Of a stretch of 64,000 bases of DNA, positions 35,295 through 44,767 are shown piece after piece. A program made the position numbers and the translations under genes. Source of the DNA: CAZBGQ01 sp964491515 (GTDB taxonomy: Bacteria > Patescibacteriota > Gracilibacteria > UBA1369 > UBA12473); contig CAZBGQ010000004.1 of assembly GCA_964491515.1 (NCBI GenBank), positions 19,812 through 83,811 on the forward strand, read 5' to 3'. Position 1 is the first letter of the stretch. The number at the start of each line of letters is the position of its first letter. The notes beneath the pieces were generated by a model that had not been told where the DNA came from, did no database searches, and saw only the letters and a program-made list of their open reading frames with translations.

Positions 35295-37993
35295 TATAGG
35301 TTGGGATTGGTTTCAACCATTTCAGCAAACACGTCATGTGAGGCGTTGCGATTAGGAGGGAGGAGTACGTCATTCAAATAAACAGTAGATCCTTCATGTA
35401 CCACCATCTGATCTGTTGAAATAGTTTTATCCGTTGTGAGAGAGAGTGACGAAGCTCCAAATTCAGATTTTTTTGTATAAGCCGCCAAGTCAAAATAAGT
35501 GTTAGCGAGATTTACGTCAGAAGCGGTAAGAGATGAAAGATCTTTACTGGTCAGGCCGATAAATGCATCAACAATAGTAGCGCCCGTAAGCGTGACGGTG
35601 CTTCCTTCTCCGGCGCTAACGCCTTTATCTCCAGTTCCTCTTACTAAGAGGTCATTGATCTCTATAACCGTTCCACTGACATCAATACTGTCGTTCCCAA
35701 TATCTAAAAAGGTTATGTCTTCGATGGTACCTTTTGAGAAATCCCCGTCAAAGGCATCTGAAAAAGTTCGAGCTAGGGTCACAGATTTTAGCGCAAATTC
35801 AGATTCGACAATATTTAAGCCATCTTCTCCGTGCATATCTTGGATAGTTACATTGTCCATATTTACGTTGCTTCGAAAAAATGTAACGCCTCCTGTTAAA
35901 TTATACGTATCATTAACTTGTTGTGAGCCACCTGAGAACTGCACATGTTCTAGGGTAGAAGGTGAGTCACCATTTAATACAATGAAAACACCCCAGGGCT
36001 CTTCTGGGTTGAGTGCCTCAATTATTATGGGAGAAGATTCAGTGCCTATAAACTCGAGTGGGGCATAGGAATAGATAGAAACAGAGGGGGCGAGCCGAAG
36101 GCGAGCGCCAGGTTCTGCTTTGAGTGTGTAGCCCGAGGGAATAATTAAGTCATCATTCAAATCCCAGCTCCCAGAGGAGATAGTTACAGTTTTAGAACGT
36201 GTATCCTTTATTATGAATGGAAAGGATTCTATGTTGGCATTAGACTCCAAGACACGATTTTTTGGGAATGAGGGGGTTAGGGGTGTCCCAGCTACAGTCT
36301 CTTGGAAATCCGTTCCCGAAATACTAAAGTGAACCTCAACATTATGAGGGGTGTCTGTGGACGCTATGTCTAGGCAAATTGATTGATAGTTTGGTGGGGC
36401 CAGGTAAAGCGTAGGCGAAAGCTGGAACTCGTCAAAATAATTAGTGGTTCCACATTGTTGAAGTTCTCTCATTGGAAATAATTTCTCATCGACTTCAACG
36501 GAATGAATAGTAAGCGCAAGGGGAACAAAGTTACCCAGCTGAATTTCAAGGTGATCTAACCCTTCTTCAAGAGATCGAGCCTCGAAACGTGCGTGCAGAA
36601 ATTGGGGAGGATTGAATAGTGATCGGATACTATATGCATTAGAGTCAATAGTGTGTCGAATATCTTTGATATTTGTGAAAGGGAATTCTCTCCATAAAAA
36701 TCCCTGTAAGTGTCTAAGCTGAGGCTCATAGTGAGACCATAAAGTTTCAACATAATTTTCTTGGCTGACACGCCATAGTTCACTCTGGTAAAGAGGGGAG
36801 AATCTTTCATCTTGCAGGGCGTAGTAAATCAGCCCACGAAAATCAACGATCCCAAGGAGGACTCCTGTTGAACGCTGAACAGCATAATTATCAAAGCTAA
36901 TAGGCTCAAAATGAGAAGTAATGGGATTGTAGTAAAAGCGCTCATTATGCCAAAAGTTTCCATGTTCCGCCCCAAATAGTGTTTGAAGTGAAAAATAACG
37001 TGCGTACTGTTCACAATCAAAAACATCACAAAAGCTCATATTTTCTTGGTCGAACTCTTCTAATAGTGCATAGGCTGATTGTAGCCATTGTGCCTTTTGG
37101 GGATCTTCTTGTATGTCGTTGAGCTCAAAGGGTTCAAGAGTGGCTGGATTGTGGAGTATGTCATCATGCCCAAAGAGAAGGGTGCTTGCAACAGTTTCTT
37201 TCTCGAGGACATTCATGTGTGTGGCTCGATCATCCCAGAGAAAGTCTTCATTGTATTTAAAGATTATTGAATCTCGTCGTCCCATACTTTCGACAAGCTC
37301 TTTTGTGAAGAATTCAGAGGTGGCCATTACTCCGATTGATTTCCCATTGAGAATCGCATCAATAAATTCATAGCGTGGCGCAAGTATATTTTCATCTCGT
37401 AGTGCTTTGAATAGAAGCCATTCCCCAAGAAAGTTACGAGTTTTGGGGCTTTGCATTGAGAAGGTTGAAAGACCATTCCATGATTTTGAGTTGCGTATTT
37501 TTACGCGAAGAGAGGGTTTGTCTAAATCTAAGTGGTCGAGCCAGTCCCCCTTTAATCTAATTTTGGTTTTATACTCCCCTCCTTTAGAGGAGCTAATGGT
37601 AGCTTTTACATAATCATCACTTGAGGAGATTAGAATCCCGACTTGAAGCGCCTCTTGTGCTTTCGCTTCTACTTTTTGCCAATTTTCAAAAGGAACATCT
37701 ATGTAAATTGTTTCAAGCTCTTCATTGAAAAGAGGATGTATATAGGATGAAGCATAATGAATGGGGAGAAGTGCGGAATTTTGAAATTGACGAACAAAAC
37801 GATCTACAAGATAAGGAAGCGCGTAGCCATACGTCGAATATACAAGGTAGCCAAAGGTTGAGAGAAGAACGAAAAAGAGGCTCAACGCTACTAATATTAG
37901 GCGCTTAAATAACCGACCACGATGACACTGTTTTAAAACAGAAAGAGCTCGGGACCACCAAGTAAAAGTAGATTCGGGGGGGGTAAGTCTCAC
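35294..37993 (-). CDS. CotH-kinase-like protein with C-terminal beta-helix
   Basis: 899 residues. A membrane anchor (~29-52) puts the rest outside the cell. The CotH-like domain (~95-430) has LKGDWLDHL, the arginine-containing LRVKIRN, the APRYEFIDAILNGKSIG block and PISFDNYA with a metal-binding Asp, as in CotH protein kinases. After a linker, residues ~600-890 form a repetitive right-handed parallel beta-helix like those of glycan-binding or -degrading proteins. It lies 2 bp after DUF4956 and abuts the VTC gene, a gene set known from many bacteria. Target of the kinase, if active, could be the S-layer protein or glycan. Confidence 0.85.
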   Translation of the reverse strand: MRLTPPESTFTWWSRALSVLKQCHRGRLFKRLILVALSLFFVLLSTFGYLVYSTYGYALPYLVDRFVRQFQNSALLPIHYASSYIHPLFNEELETIYIDVPFENWQKVEAKAQEALQVGILISSSDDYVKATISSSKGGEYKTKIRLKGDWLDHLDLDKPSLRVKIRNSKSWNGLSTFSMQSPKTRNFLGEWLLFKALRDENILAPRYEFIDAILNGKSIGVMATSEFFTKELVESMGRRDSIIFKYNEDFLWDDRATHMNVLEKETVASTLLFGHDDILHNPATLEPFELNDIQEDPQKAQWLQSAYALLEEFDQENMSFCDVFDCEQYARYFSLQTLFGAEHGNFWHNERFYYNPITSHFEPISFDNYAVQRSTGVLLGIVDFRGLIYYALQDERFSPLYQSELWRVSQENYVETLWSHYEPQLRHLQGFLWREFPFTNIKDIRHTIDSNAYSIRSLFNPPQFLHARFEARSLEEGLDHLEIQLGNFVPLALTIHSVEVDEKLFPMRELQQCGTTNYFDEFQLSPTLYLAPPNYQSICLDIASTDTPHNVEVHFSISGTDFQETVAGTPLTPSFPKNRVLESNANIESFPFIIKDTRSKTVTISSGSWDLNDDLIIPSGYTLKAEPGARLRLAPSVSIYSYAPLEFIGTESSPIIIEALNPEEPWGVFIVLNGDSPSTLEHVQFSGGSQQVNDTYNLTGGVTFFRSNVNMDNVTIQDMHGEDGLNIVESEFALKSVTLARTFSDAFDGDFSKGTIEDITFLDIGNDSIDVSGTVIEINDLLVRGTGDKGVSAGEGSTVTLTGATIVDAFIGLTSKDLSSLTASDVNLANTYFDLAAYTKKSEFGASSLSLTTDKTISTDQMVVHEGSTVYLNDVLLPPNRNASHDVFAEMVETNPNL

Positions 37994-37995
37994 GT

Positions 37996-38676
37996 TTAGA
38001 GAAGATTATCCATATCAACAAAAGAGATCAGCGAAGCAGGGAACTCCTTTTTAAGCAGAACGACAAGGTTAAGTAATGACTTTGAATCCTTGGCCTTAAT
38101 GAGTACACGAGATTGAAGAACGTCTCCTTCGACATCAATCCGACGCAAATCTGCCACTTTTGTATGCTGATTGATCAAATCTAAGAATTTAGATTCTCCT
38201 TTTAAGATGAAATCCTTGTCTTCCCCTTCAAAAGTAATCATGAAATTATGAGAACTCCTTTTGGTTATAAATCGGTCTCGTACCGTAAGCATAACTGCGA
38301 TGAATAATACGGCGACAATCGTCGGCCAGCGCTGATCTGCTCCTAGGGAGAGTCCAACCGCGAGCGCAAGGAAAAGATAGATCAGTTCTTCCGGCTCCTT
38401 AATGGCAGAGCGAAAACGCACGATAGAAAGCGCTCCAACTAATCCCAGGGAAAGGGCTAGAGAAGATTTAACGACGGAAATGATTAAAATCGTAATTAAA
38501 GTAAGAAGCGGGAAAATGTTAGCTAGGCTCTCTTTATTTGAAAGCGTGTGAGAATAACGCAAGTAAAGCCATCGAACGACAAAGGCCAACGCGGTTCCCA
38601 GAATCAGGTTGATTAGCAAGCTCTCAATTGAGAGGTGAGCAGGTGTTGTGAGGTCTAATTGGAGTAAATCATTCAT
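37996..38676 (-). CDS. DUF4956 membrane protein
   Basis: 226 residues: four membrane helices in the first 125 residues (about 22-40, 53-75, 78-95 and 100-125), with the conserved LGLVGALSIVRFRSAIKEPE loop (~77-96) that marks DUF4956, followed by a soluble ~95-residue domain. It stands directly upstream of the CotH-like gene. The family recurs with CotH and VTC proteins; its function is not established. A role as the membrane component of that system is inferred. Confidence 0.88.
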   Translation of the reverse strand: MNDLLQLDLTTPAHLSIESLLINLILGTALAFVVRWLYLRYSHTLSNKESLANIFPLLTLITILIISVVKSSLALSLGLVGALSIVRFRSAIKEPEELIYLFLALAVGLSLGADQRWPTIVAVLFIAVMLTVRDRFITKRSSHNFMITFEGEDKDFILKGESKFLDLINQHTKVADLRRIDVEGDVLQSRVLIKAKDSKSLLNLVVLLKKEFPASLISFVDMDNLL

Positions 38677-38694
38677 CTGAAAAAATATAGAGTT

Positions 38695-39816
38695 TTAAGG
38701 TCTATTTGTAAAGGAGGATTTCAAAAAATCGTCTAGTAAATTAATCGAATATTGAATGTCAAAAGACTCCGCAGCTTTGAGGGCATTTAGGTGCAACGTT
38801 TCTTGAAGAGATTTATCCTGAAGAACTGTAAGTATTGCCCTTGCAAAGGCTTCCGGTTCTCTTGGGGGCGCAAGGTAGGCTTCTTTCAAATGAGTTAAGA
38901 TAGCTGTGTTGCCAGGCACAGAGGTGGTAACAATAGGAGTGCCTGCCGCAAGTGATTCTAGAATGGTAGTGGACATGCCTTCTAATCGGGTGGACATAAC
39001 CATGAGGTCGAGGATACCTAATAATTCGGGGATGTCATTTCGATTACCAAGGAATAAAACTGAATCTTCCAATTTTAAGTTTTGTGCCATTTCTTGGAGA
39101 ATGGATTTATCGGGGCCATCTCCGATCAGAAGGAGCCTGGCATTGGGGAATTTCGCTCTAACCATTTTGAAAGCTTTTAACAAATCATCCTGTCCTTTTT
39201 CATGCATGCGTAATTTCGCCACACATCCGAGGATAGGGGAGTGACCAGTTAAGTTAAGAGATTTTAATTTCGCTACTTTATCTACAGGTCTTTGGAATTT
39301 TGTTATTTCTATCCCATTGGGGACCACGAGAATTCGATCTGGCTTGAAATGGTACATTTTCAAATAGCTCTCTTTAATAACGGGAGAAACCGAAAAAAAT
39401 GTAGGCACCAAAAAGGAAGTTAATCGATTTGAGAAATATTGAAGCCAATACAAGCGACGGAACTTTTTATCAGGAACTGAGTGAAGATATCCATAGATTT
39501 TTTTGATTCCAAAAAGTCGTCCAAAAACCCGCCCAAATAAATCTGCATGTGGAAGATGCGTGATCATGGATTGAGGTTTGTGATGTTTAATTAATGTACG
39601 AAATTTTCTAATCGCACCTATGGATAGTACGTGCTTGGCATCTAAATAGTGGACTGGTACTCCTCGGGATTCCAGTTCTTTCCCGAGTTCTCCTCGTTCA
39701 CGTAAACACACCACATGAGGTGTGTGTTGTGTCATTTTGGGAAGCATTTTCACTAATAAAACCTCGCAGCCTCCAATTTCTAACCCCGTTACAAAATGAA
39801 AAACAATAGGCTTCAT
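38695..39816 (-). CDS. Family 4 (GT-B) glycosyltransferase
   Basis: 373 residues. N-terminal acceptor domain with TGLEIGGCEVLLVKML, then LGCVAKLRMHEKGQDDLLKA and the EX7E motif RLEGMSTTILESLAAGTPIV (~279-298) of group-1 transferases. No membrane helix. It lies between asnB (17 bp away) and DUF4956 (18 bp away) in the long minus-strand run. Donor and acceptor unknown. Confidence 0.9.
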   Translation of the reverse strand: MKPIVFHFVTGLEIGGCEVLLVKMLPKMTQHTPHVVCLRERGELGKELESRGVPVHYLDAKHVLSIGAIRKFRTLIKHHKPQSMITHLPHADLFGRVFGRLFGIKKIYGYLHSVPDKKFRRLYWLQYFSNRLTSFLVPTFFSVSPVIKESYLKMYHFKPDRILVVPNGIEITKFQRPVDKVAKLKSLNLTGHSPILGCVAKLRMHEKGQDDLLKAFKMVRAKFPNARLLLIGDGPDKSILQEMAQNLKLEDSVLFLGNRNDIPELLGILDLMVMSTRLEGMSTTILESLAAGTPIVTTSVPGNTAILTHLKEAYLAPPREPEAFARAILTVLQDKSLQETLHLNALKAAESFDIQYSINLLDDFLKSSFTNRP

Positions 39817-39833
39817 GATGAGAGAATATCAGA

Positions 39834-41663
39834 TTAGAACGTCTGAAGCCATTGTTCCAACATCAAGAGTGTCCACAGCCGCTGACTGTGATCCAAGTCT
39901 GTATTCAGATGCTCATATACGAGTTTTTCGGTTTGAGCGCGATCGTAATAATCATGGAGTTTTGCGTTGGGAGACAACAGCGCATCTCGAAGGAATTCTT
40001 TCATTGGTCCACGGAACCATTCTCCGATGGGTATTTCAAATCCGCGTTTTCCTTTAAATACTCCTTCTGGGAGTTTGTTTTTAAATACTGATTTAAGGAT
40101 TCGCTTCCCATTTTTATAATCTGCTGGCAATTGTGCTAAAAATTCCATCAATTGATGATCCAAGAATGGAGAGCGTCCCTCCAAGCTATAAGCCATCGTA
40201 GCCACATCCACCTTTACTAATAAATCATCTGTTAAGCGGTGGGAAATGTCCACCCACATCAATTGATCCATGGGGTCGTCCCCCTTGAATCCTGCAAATT
40301 TCGCTTCCATTAATTCTGTTCCATTGAATTGATTTCCTGCAATCTCATCAGGAGAAAAATGAGAAGTGTATGACAAGTATCGTTCAGGTGAAGGTTTGTG
40401 AGAAGATTGAAGAAACCGTTTCAATCGGAAAGTGAATAAGGACGGTTTAATTCCCAAAAACGGCGAAGCTGAACCTGCTAATAAGCGTTGGAGTGGTTTG
40501 GGAATAATCCCATATTTCAATGAAAACTGAAAGTATTTGTACATACGGTACCCTAACAAGCTTTCATCTCCTCCATCACCGTTTAAGGCTACGGTCACAT
40601 GTTTCCGTGTCATTTGAGCCAAGTAAAAGGAAGGGATTGCGGAGGAGTCGGCATAGGGTTCTTCGTAATGGTCTATGAGCTGAGGGAGAATCTTGAGAGC
40701 GTGAGGTTCCACAATAAATTCTTGATGATTGGTGTTGAATGTTTGGGCTACTTGACGAGCTAGGGGCAATTCATTGAATTTTTCTTCTTTAAATCCAATG
40801 GAAAACGTATTGATGGGCTGATCCGAAATCTGACTCATCACTGCAGTCACAGCACTTGAGTCCATTCCTCCACTTAAGAAAACTCCTAGTGGTACATCGC
40901 TTATCATGCGTAAGCGGACGGCCTCTGTGAATTTTGCAAGAAATTGCTCGCCGGCCTCCTCAAAAGAAAGAGTGGATTTTGGAGAGTAGTGAAGTTCCCA
41001 ATATCGTTCCATGCGGATGTTACCTTTTTCAAACACTAGAAAATGAGCAGGTGGAAGTTTTTGGATCCCCTTAAATCCTGTGAGTGGGTGAGGGACAAAC
41101 CCAAAATGCAAATACGCCTCGATTGCTTCAGGATCAATTTCCCTCTTCACAGAGTCATCCTTAAGAATCGAACGAATGCAGGATCCAAAAACTAATTTAG
41201 TGCCATCATAAAAATATTTAAGTGGCTTTTGGCCCACGCGATCGCGTATTAAAATCAATTTCTGTTTAGGTCGGTCCCAAATTGCAATCGCAAACATTCC
41301 ACGTAAATACTCCATGCAGCGTTCTCCATATTTTTCATATAAATAGATAATGACTTCCGTGTCGGATTCAGATTTAAATGAATATCCTTCTTTTTCCATC
41401 TCCTTACGAATTTCACGATAATTATAAATTTCTCCATTTAGCATCACAGTCACATCGCCATCTTGGCTCTGCATTGGTTGGTGGCCTTTTTCTGACAAAT
41501 CAATGATCGCCAATCTTTTAAATGCAAACCCTGCCGGTCCATCTTTAAAAAGGCCTTCATCGTCGGGCCCCCTGTGAGTCATGGCTGTTGCCATATTCTT
41601 TAACAATTCAGAAGAAACCTCCTTGTTGTAATCGGTAAAAACTTTACCGGCAATTCCACACAT
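39834..41663 (-). CDS. asnB: Asparagine synthase (glutamine-hydrolysing)
   Basis: 609 residues, family length. Cys2 after the initiator Met is the glutaminase nucleophile (processed N-terminus), followed by HRGPDDEG; the synthetase domain has the PPi-loop FLSGGMDSSAV and GDGGDE. It normally makes asparagine, but members inside capsule and O-antigen loci often amidate sugar acids. Because this window encodes routes to UDP-GlcA and UDP-GalNAcA, amidation of a uronic acid residue is a credible alternative. It lies 3 bp from DUF2304 and 17 bp from a glycosyltransferase gene. Confidence 0.92.
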   Translation of the reverse strand: MCGIAGKVFTDYNKEVSSELLKNMATAMTHRGPDDEGLFKDGPAGFAFKRLAIIDLSEKGHQPMQSQDGDVTVMLNGEIYNYREIRKEMEKEGYSFKSESDTEVIIYLYEKYGERCMEYLRGMFAIAIWDRPKQKLILIRDRVGQKPLKYFYDGTKLVFGSCIRSILKDDSVKREIDPEAIEAYLHFGFVPHPLTGFKGIQKLPPAHFLVFEKGNIRMERYWELHYSPKSTLSFEEAGEQFLAKFTEAVRLRMISDVPLGVFLSGGMDSSAVTAVMSQISDQPINTFSIGFKEEKFNELPLARQVAQTFNTNHQEFIVEPHALKILPQLIDHYEEPYADSSAIPSFYLAQMTRKHVTVALNGDGGDESLLGYRMYKYFQFSLKYGIIPKPLQRLLAGSASPFLGIKPSLFTFRLKRFLQSSHKPSPERYLSYTSHFSPDEIAGNQFNGTELMEAKFAGFKGDDPMDQLMWVDISHRLTDDLLVKVDVATMAYSLEGRSPFLDHQLMEFLAQLPADYKNGKRILKSVFKNKLPEGVFKGKRGFEIPIGEWFRGPMKEFLRDALLSPNAKLHDYYDRAQTEKLVYEHLNTDLDHSQRLWTLLMLEQWLQTF

Positions 41664-41666
41664 AAA

Positions 41667-41999
41667 TTACTTGTCATCAATATCTTTAAGCGCCAATGCG
41701 CGAACCAATTTTTCGACACGGTTTTGCATACGTTTCACTACTAAATAATTGTGTAGTAGGAGAAGAAAGCCAAATAGAAATGCAATCACCACCACAAAGT
41801 CCATGAGTCGAGCAAATCCCATATGTCTTACATAAGGGCTAACGAATTGAGGGAATAATGATACAAATAAAAATCCAACCCATAAAAGTAACCAGAAAAA
41901 CAGTTCACGCCCGGAAAAATCTTTGCGACGATAGTTTGTATAAGAAAAAAAGATGGCCACAAGAGCGAACGCAACGGAGATGATTTGAATGCCGATCAT
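41667..41999 (-). CDS. DUF2304 small membrane protein
   Basis: 110 residues: three membrane helices (about 3-22, 33-50 and 66-88) and a basic coiled C-terminal tail (~90-108), the layout of DUF2304 proteins. Such proteins are commonly coupled to a GT2 of the dolichyl-phosphate-mannose-synthase type, as here, where the upstream GT2 gene overlaps it by 4 bp. It may anchor that transferase to the membrane. Confidence 0.87.
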   Translation of the reverse strand: MIGIQIISVAFALVAIFFSYTNYRRKDFSGRELFFWLLLWVGFLFVSLFPQFVSPYVRHMGFARLMDFVVVIAFLFGFLLLLHNYLVVKRMQNRVEKLVRALALKDIDDK

Positions 42000-42655
42000 A
42001 AGCTAAAGCGCCAGAGAAAAATTTGAAAAAGTAACTTGAGTCCATCCACGACCGTCATGCCTTTGAAGTCATCATGATAGATCGTATCAATATCAATTTG
42101 TCTATATTTTAGATGATACTTCCCCGTCCGTACAGTCATTTCTGCGTCCGCATGATAACCCTGCGAGCTCCATTTTAGTTTATCGTAGACATCGGAACGA
42201 AAGGCTCGATAACCAGATTGAATATCTTTGATTGTGATGCCAAATAAAACGTGTACCGCAACTTCGAGCGACCGATTGCCTAAGCTACGAACAAAGGGCA
42301 TTTTGTGGCCGCCCTTCCGCCCGCCGATAACAATTTGAATGCCCTCATTTTCTATGGGCTTAATAAATCGGGGCATATCCTTGGGAAGATGTTGTCCGTC
42401 GCTGTCCATAAAAATTATAATGTCAGCCTTGAGCTTGATGGCTGCCTCGGCTCCAGTCTTGAGTGCAGCTGCTTTGCCAAGGTTCACCCGATGACGTAAC
42501 GCAATAGCACCGGCTTTTTTAGCAATATTGTGGCTGTCATCACGTGAGCCATCGTCCACCGTGATCACCATGTCGACATAAGCCTTAGCTTCTTGAATTA
42601 GTTTCGCTAAATAGCGAGATTCATTATAAACCGGGAGGACGAGTGCAGTGGTCAT
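41996..42655 (-). CDS. GT2, dolichyl/polyprenyl-phosphate sugar synthase-like
   Basis: 219 residues: LVLPVYNESRYLAKLI (5-20), VDDGSRDDS (~35-43), and FMDSDGQHLPKDM (~81-93) with the catalytic DxD-type site. The sequence follows the DPM1-like GT2 family, which loads a sugar onto polyprenyl phosphate; the GT-C-like proteins of this locus would use such donors. It has no membrane domain of its own, and the partner DUF2304 may supply one. It overlaps both neighbours by 4 bp. Confidence 0.88.
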   Translation of the reverse strand: MTTALVLPVYNESRYLAKLIQEAKAYVDMVITVDDGSRDDSHNIAKKAGAIALRHRVNLGKAAALKTGAEAAIKLKADIIIFMDSDGQHLPKDMPRFIKPIENEGIQIVIGGRKGGHKMPFVRSLGNRSLEVAVHVLFGITIKDIQSGYRAFRSDVYDKLKWSSQGYHADAEMTVRTGKYHLKYRQIDIDTIYHDDFKGMTVVDGLKLLFQIFLWRFSL

Positions 42656-43593
42656 GCCTTATAAGATTCAAGGGTTTTCCTAAGTCCGTCGATGAGCTTG
42701 TGCTGAGGTCTGAAATTAAGCAATCGTTGGATTTTACTTACATCTGGGAAACGGTGCTTAATGTCATTGCGAACATCATCCATGAATTCTGGTTTGATAG
42801 AATCTTCTTTACCAGTAAGTTGAATGATGTCTTCGGCCAAATCTAGGATTGTCATAGGACGTCCGGTTCCAACATTGATAACTTCTCCTGCTGTCTTGGG
42901 AGACTCCATGGTAAGAATAGCCGCTTCAATGTTGTCATCAATGAACACAAAATCACGTGTTTGTGTCCCATCTCCAAAAATAGTAGGAGCTTTGCCTTCC
43001 AGTATTTGTCGAATGAAAATCCCAACCACAAATCCGTAGGCGCTGCTTTCTTGTCCAGGGCCATATACATTGAAGAAACGAAGAGAAGTAGTATCGAGTC
43101 CGTGCATTTGGTGATAAGCCTCAAGTAGTTTCTCTCCAATAAGTTTAACCACCGCATAGGGAAGTTTGGCATTCACATGGCCATCTTCAACTTCGGGAAT
43201 TTCTACCGGTTCTCCGTAGACTTCTGAGCTGGACGCATAAATAACTTTTTTCACATCATTCCGTCGAGAAAGTTCTAATATATTTTGAATTCCTTTTACA
43301 TCATCTAAAACTGAGATAGGATCTTCCAATGTGCGTTTTACTCCTACGACCGCCGCATAGTGAAAAACAGTATCAATAGGATGGGCTTCAAACACAGCTT
43401 CTAACTGCTCCATCTTATTGCAGTTTCCTTCTACGAAAGCAATTTGGTCGGCGACATCTTTGAGATTATTTAAATTACCTGTGCTCAAGTCATCAAAACA
43501 AATAACCTCATGGCCGTCTTTTAATAGACGACGACAAAGGTGGCTTCCGATGAAACCCGCACCTCCAGTGACAAGAACGACTCTTTTATTCAT
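42652..43593 (-). CDS. NAD-dependent sugar epimerase/dehydratase (GalE-like)
   Basis: 313 residues starting at the ATG at 43593; the frame is open for 32 more codons but that part overlaps the preceding glycosyltransferase gene and is unlike the family. GGAGFIGSHL, YASSSEVYGEP and Tyr-x3-Lys in PYAVVKLIGEK show an extended SDR, and the VNVGTGRPMTILDL block is typical of UDP-glucose 4-epimerase-like members. The substrate is uncertain: UDP-Glc/Gal or the uronic acids made elsewhere in the locus. Confidence 0.87.
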   Translation of the reverse strand: MNKRVVLVTGGAGFIGSHLCRRLLKDGHEVICFDDLSTGNLNNLKDVADQIAFVEGNCNKMEQLEAVFEAHPIDTVFHYAAVVGVKRTLEDPISVLDDVKGIQNILELSRRNDVKKVIYASSSEVYGEPVEIPEVEDGHVNAKLPYAVVKLIGEKLLEAYHQMHGLDTTSLRFFNVYGPGQESSAYGFVVGIFIRQILEGKAPTIFGDGTQTRDFVFIDDNIEAAILTMESPKTAGEVINVGTGRPMTILDLAEDIIQLTGKEDSIKPEFMDDVRNDIKHRFPDVSKIQRLLNFRPQHKLIDGLRKTLESYKA

Positions 43594-43600
43594 GGCGACA

Positions 43601-44767
43601 TCATTGCACAACTTCATGGAAGAGATCAACGTAAGATCGAAGGATTGTGTGCCATGAGAAATCAGTATCCACCCGTTTGCGTGCAGCATTCCCTAGTTGA
43701 TCGCATAAATCGCCATTCTCCAAAAGACGGTGGAGATATCCCTCCATATCCTGTTTTTGATCAGGTTGGAAAATAAGACCACTTTTTTCATGGGAAATGA
43801 TTTCAATCGTGCCTCCTACATCGCTGGCCACAATAGGAAGTCCAGCGGCTGCCGCTTCGAGAATGGAACGTGGTAATCCTTCTGAATGAGAAGGATTGAT
43901 GAAGAAATCTGACAATTGCATGCATTCAATAACTTCAGGCCCGGAGAGCAGTCCTAAGAAACGTACATGCTTGCTAAGTCCGGCTTGCTTGATTTCCGAT
44001 TCTAGGGTCTCGCGATAAACACCTTCGCCTACAATTCCAAGAACTAGATTTGGCTCTTTTTTAATCAATCCCGGCAAATAGGGAAGTACATCTTGAACTC
44101 CCTTGGCAAAAACCAGCCGACCTACAAATAGAAGAATTTTGTCGCTAGAGGAAAAACCCCATTTTTTACGGCGAGAAATCCGCCCTGAGGCAGAAAGCGT
44201 TGGAGGAAGGGCTACACCATTAGGGATAAAACGAACATTTCGTCCATGTAGATGCTTGATAAATTCACATGCGGCCTGGGACACTCCCACATTTCGTTTA
44301 GCTCGACGCACCACAAACCATCCCATTGTATGATCAATGAAGCGACTGGCAAGATCTACAAAGCGACTTTGCACTACACTGTGGTAGGCGCCTCGTTCGG
44401 TATGGACTAGCGGCTTGAATCGAACTGTTGCATAGAGAGCGCCCAAAAGAGAGGTTACAAAAAAGCGTGTTTGTGTACTGACCACGTCTACCTTGAGCCG
44501 CATAAGTTTGAACAACATCCAAAGTGCTTTGGGAGTTGGTGCTACAACAGGATAAGTTCCGCCCAAAAGGTGCCAACCCGGAAGTCTTGTTACATGAACA
44601 CCGTCGATGATCTCATCGGAAGGAGCTTTGGAAACATTATTGGTCACAATCCGTACTGTATGGCCCTCTTTTACCAGTGACTTAGATAGACCATGGAGGC
44701 TTTCAACATATCCCCCACGGTAAGGTAGGTAGTATCCGGCAAAAATAAGAATGGAGAGGGGTTTCAT
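43601..44767 (-). CDS. Family 4 (GT-B) glycosyltransferase
   Basis: 388 residues. N-terminal domain with GYYLPYRGGYVESLHGLSKS, C-terminal nucleotide-binding domain with LLFVGRLVFAKGVQDVL and the EX7E motif SEGLPRSILEAAAAGLPIV (~295-313). A short hydrophobic patch near residues 88-105 may touch the membrane. Its ATG shares one base with the ahcY stop (TAATG), so translation is coupled to ahcY; an 8 bp gap follows to the epimerase gene. Confidence 0.9.
   Translation of the reverse strand: MKPLSILIFAGYYLPYRGGYVESLHGLSKSLVKEGHTVRIVTNNVSKAPSDEIIDGVHVTRLPGWHLLGGTYPVVAPTPKALWMLFKLMRLKVDVVSTQTRFFVTSLLGALYATVRFKPLVHTERGAYHSVVQSRFVDLASRFIDHTMGWFVVRRAKRNVGVSQAACEFIKHLHGRNVRFIPNGVALPPTLSASGRISRRKKWGFSSSDKILLFVGRLVFAKGVQDVLPYLPGLIKKEPNLVLGIVGEGVYRETLESEIKQAGLSKHVRFLGLLSGPEVIECMQLSDFFINPSHSEGLPRSILEAAAAGLPIVASDVGGTIEIISHEKSGLIFQPDQKQDMEGYLHRLLENGDLCDQLGNAARKRVDTDFSWHTILRSYVDLFHEVVQ

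Noticed and set aside
43594..43689. Longer epimerase start adding 32 residues
   Set aside because: The extension overlaps the upstream glycosyltransferase gene and lacks family similarity; MNKRVVLVTGGAG is the natural start.
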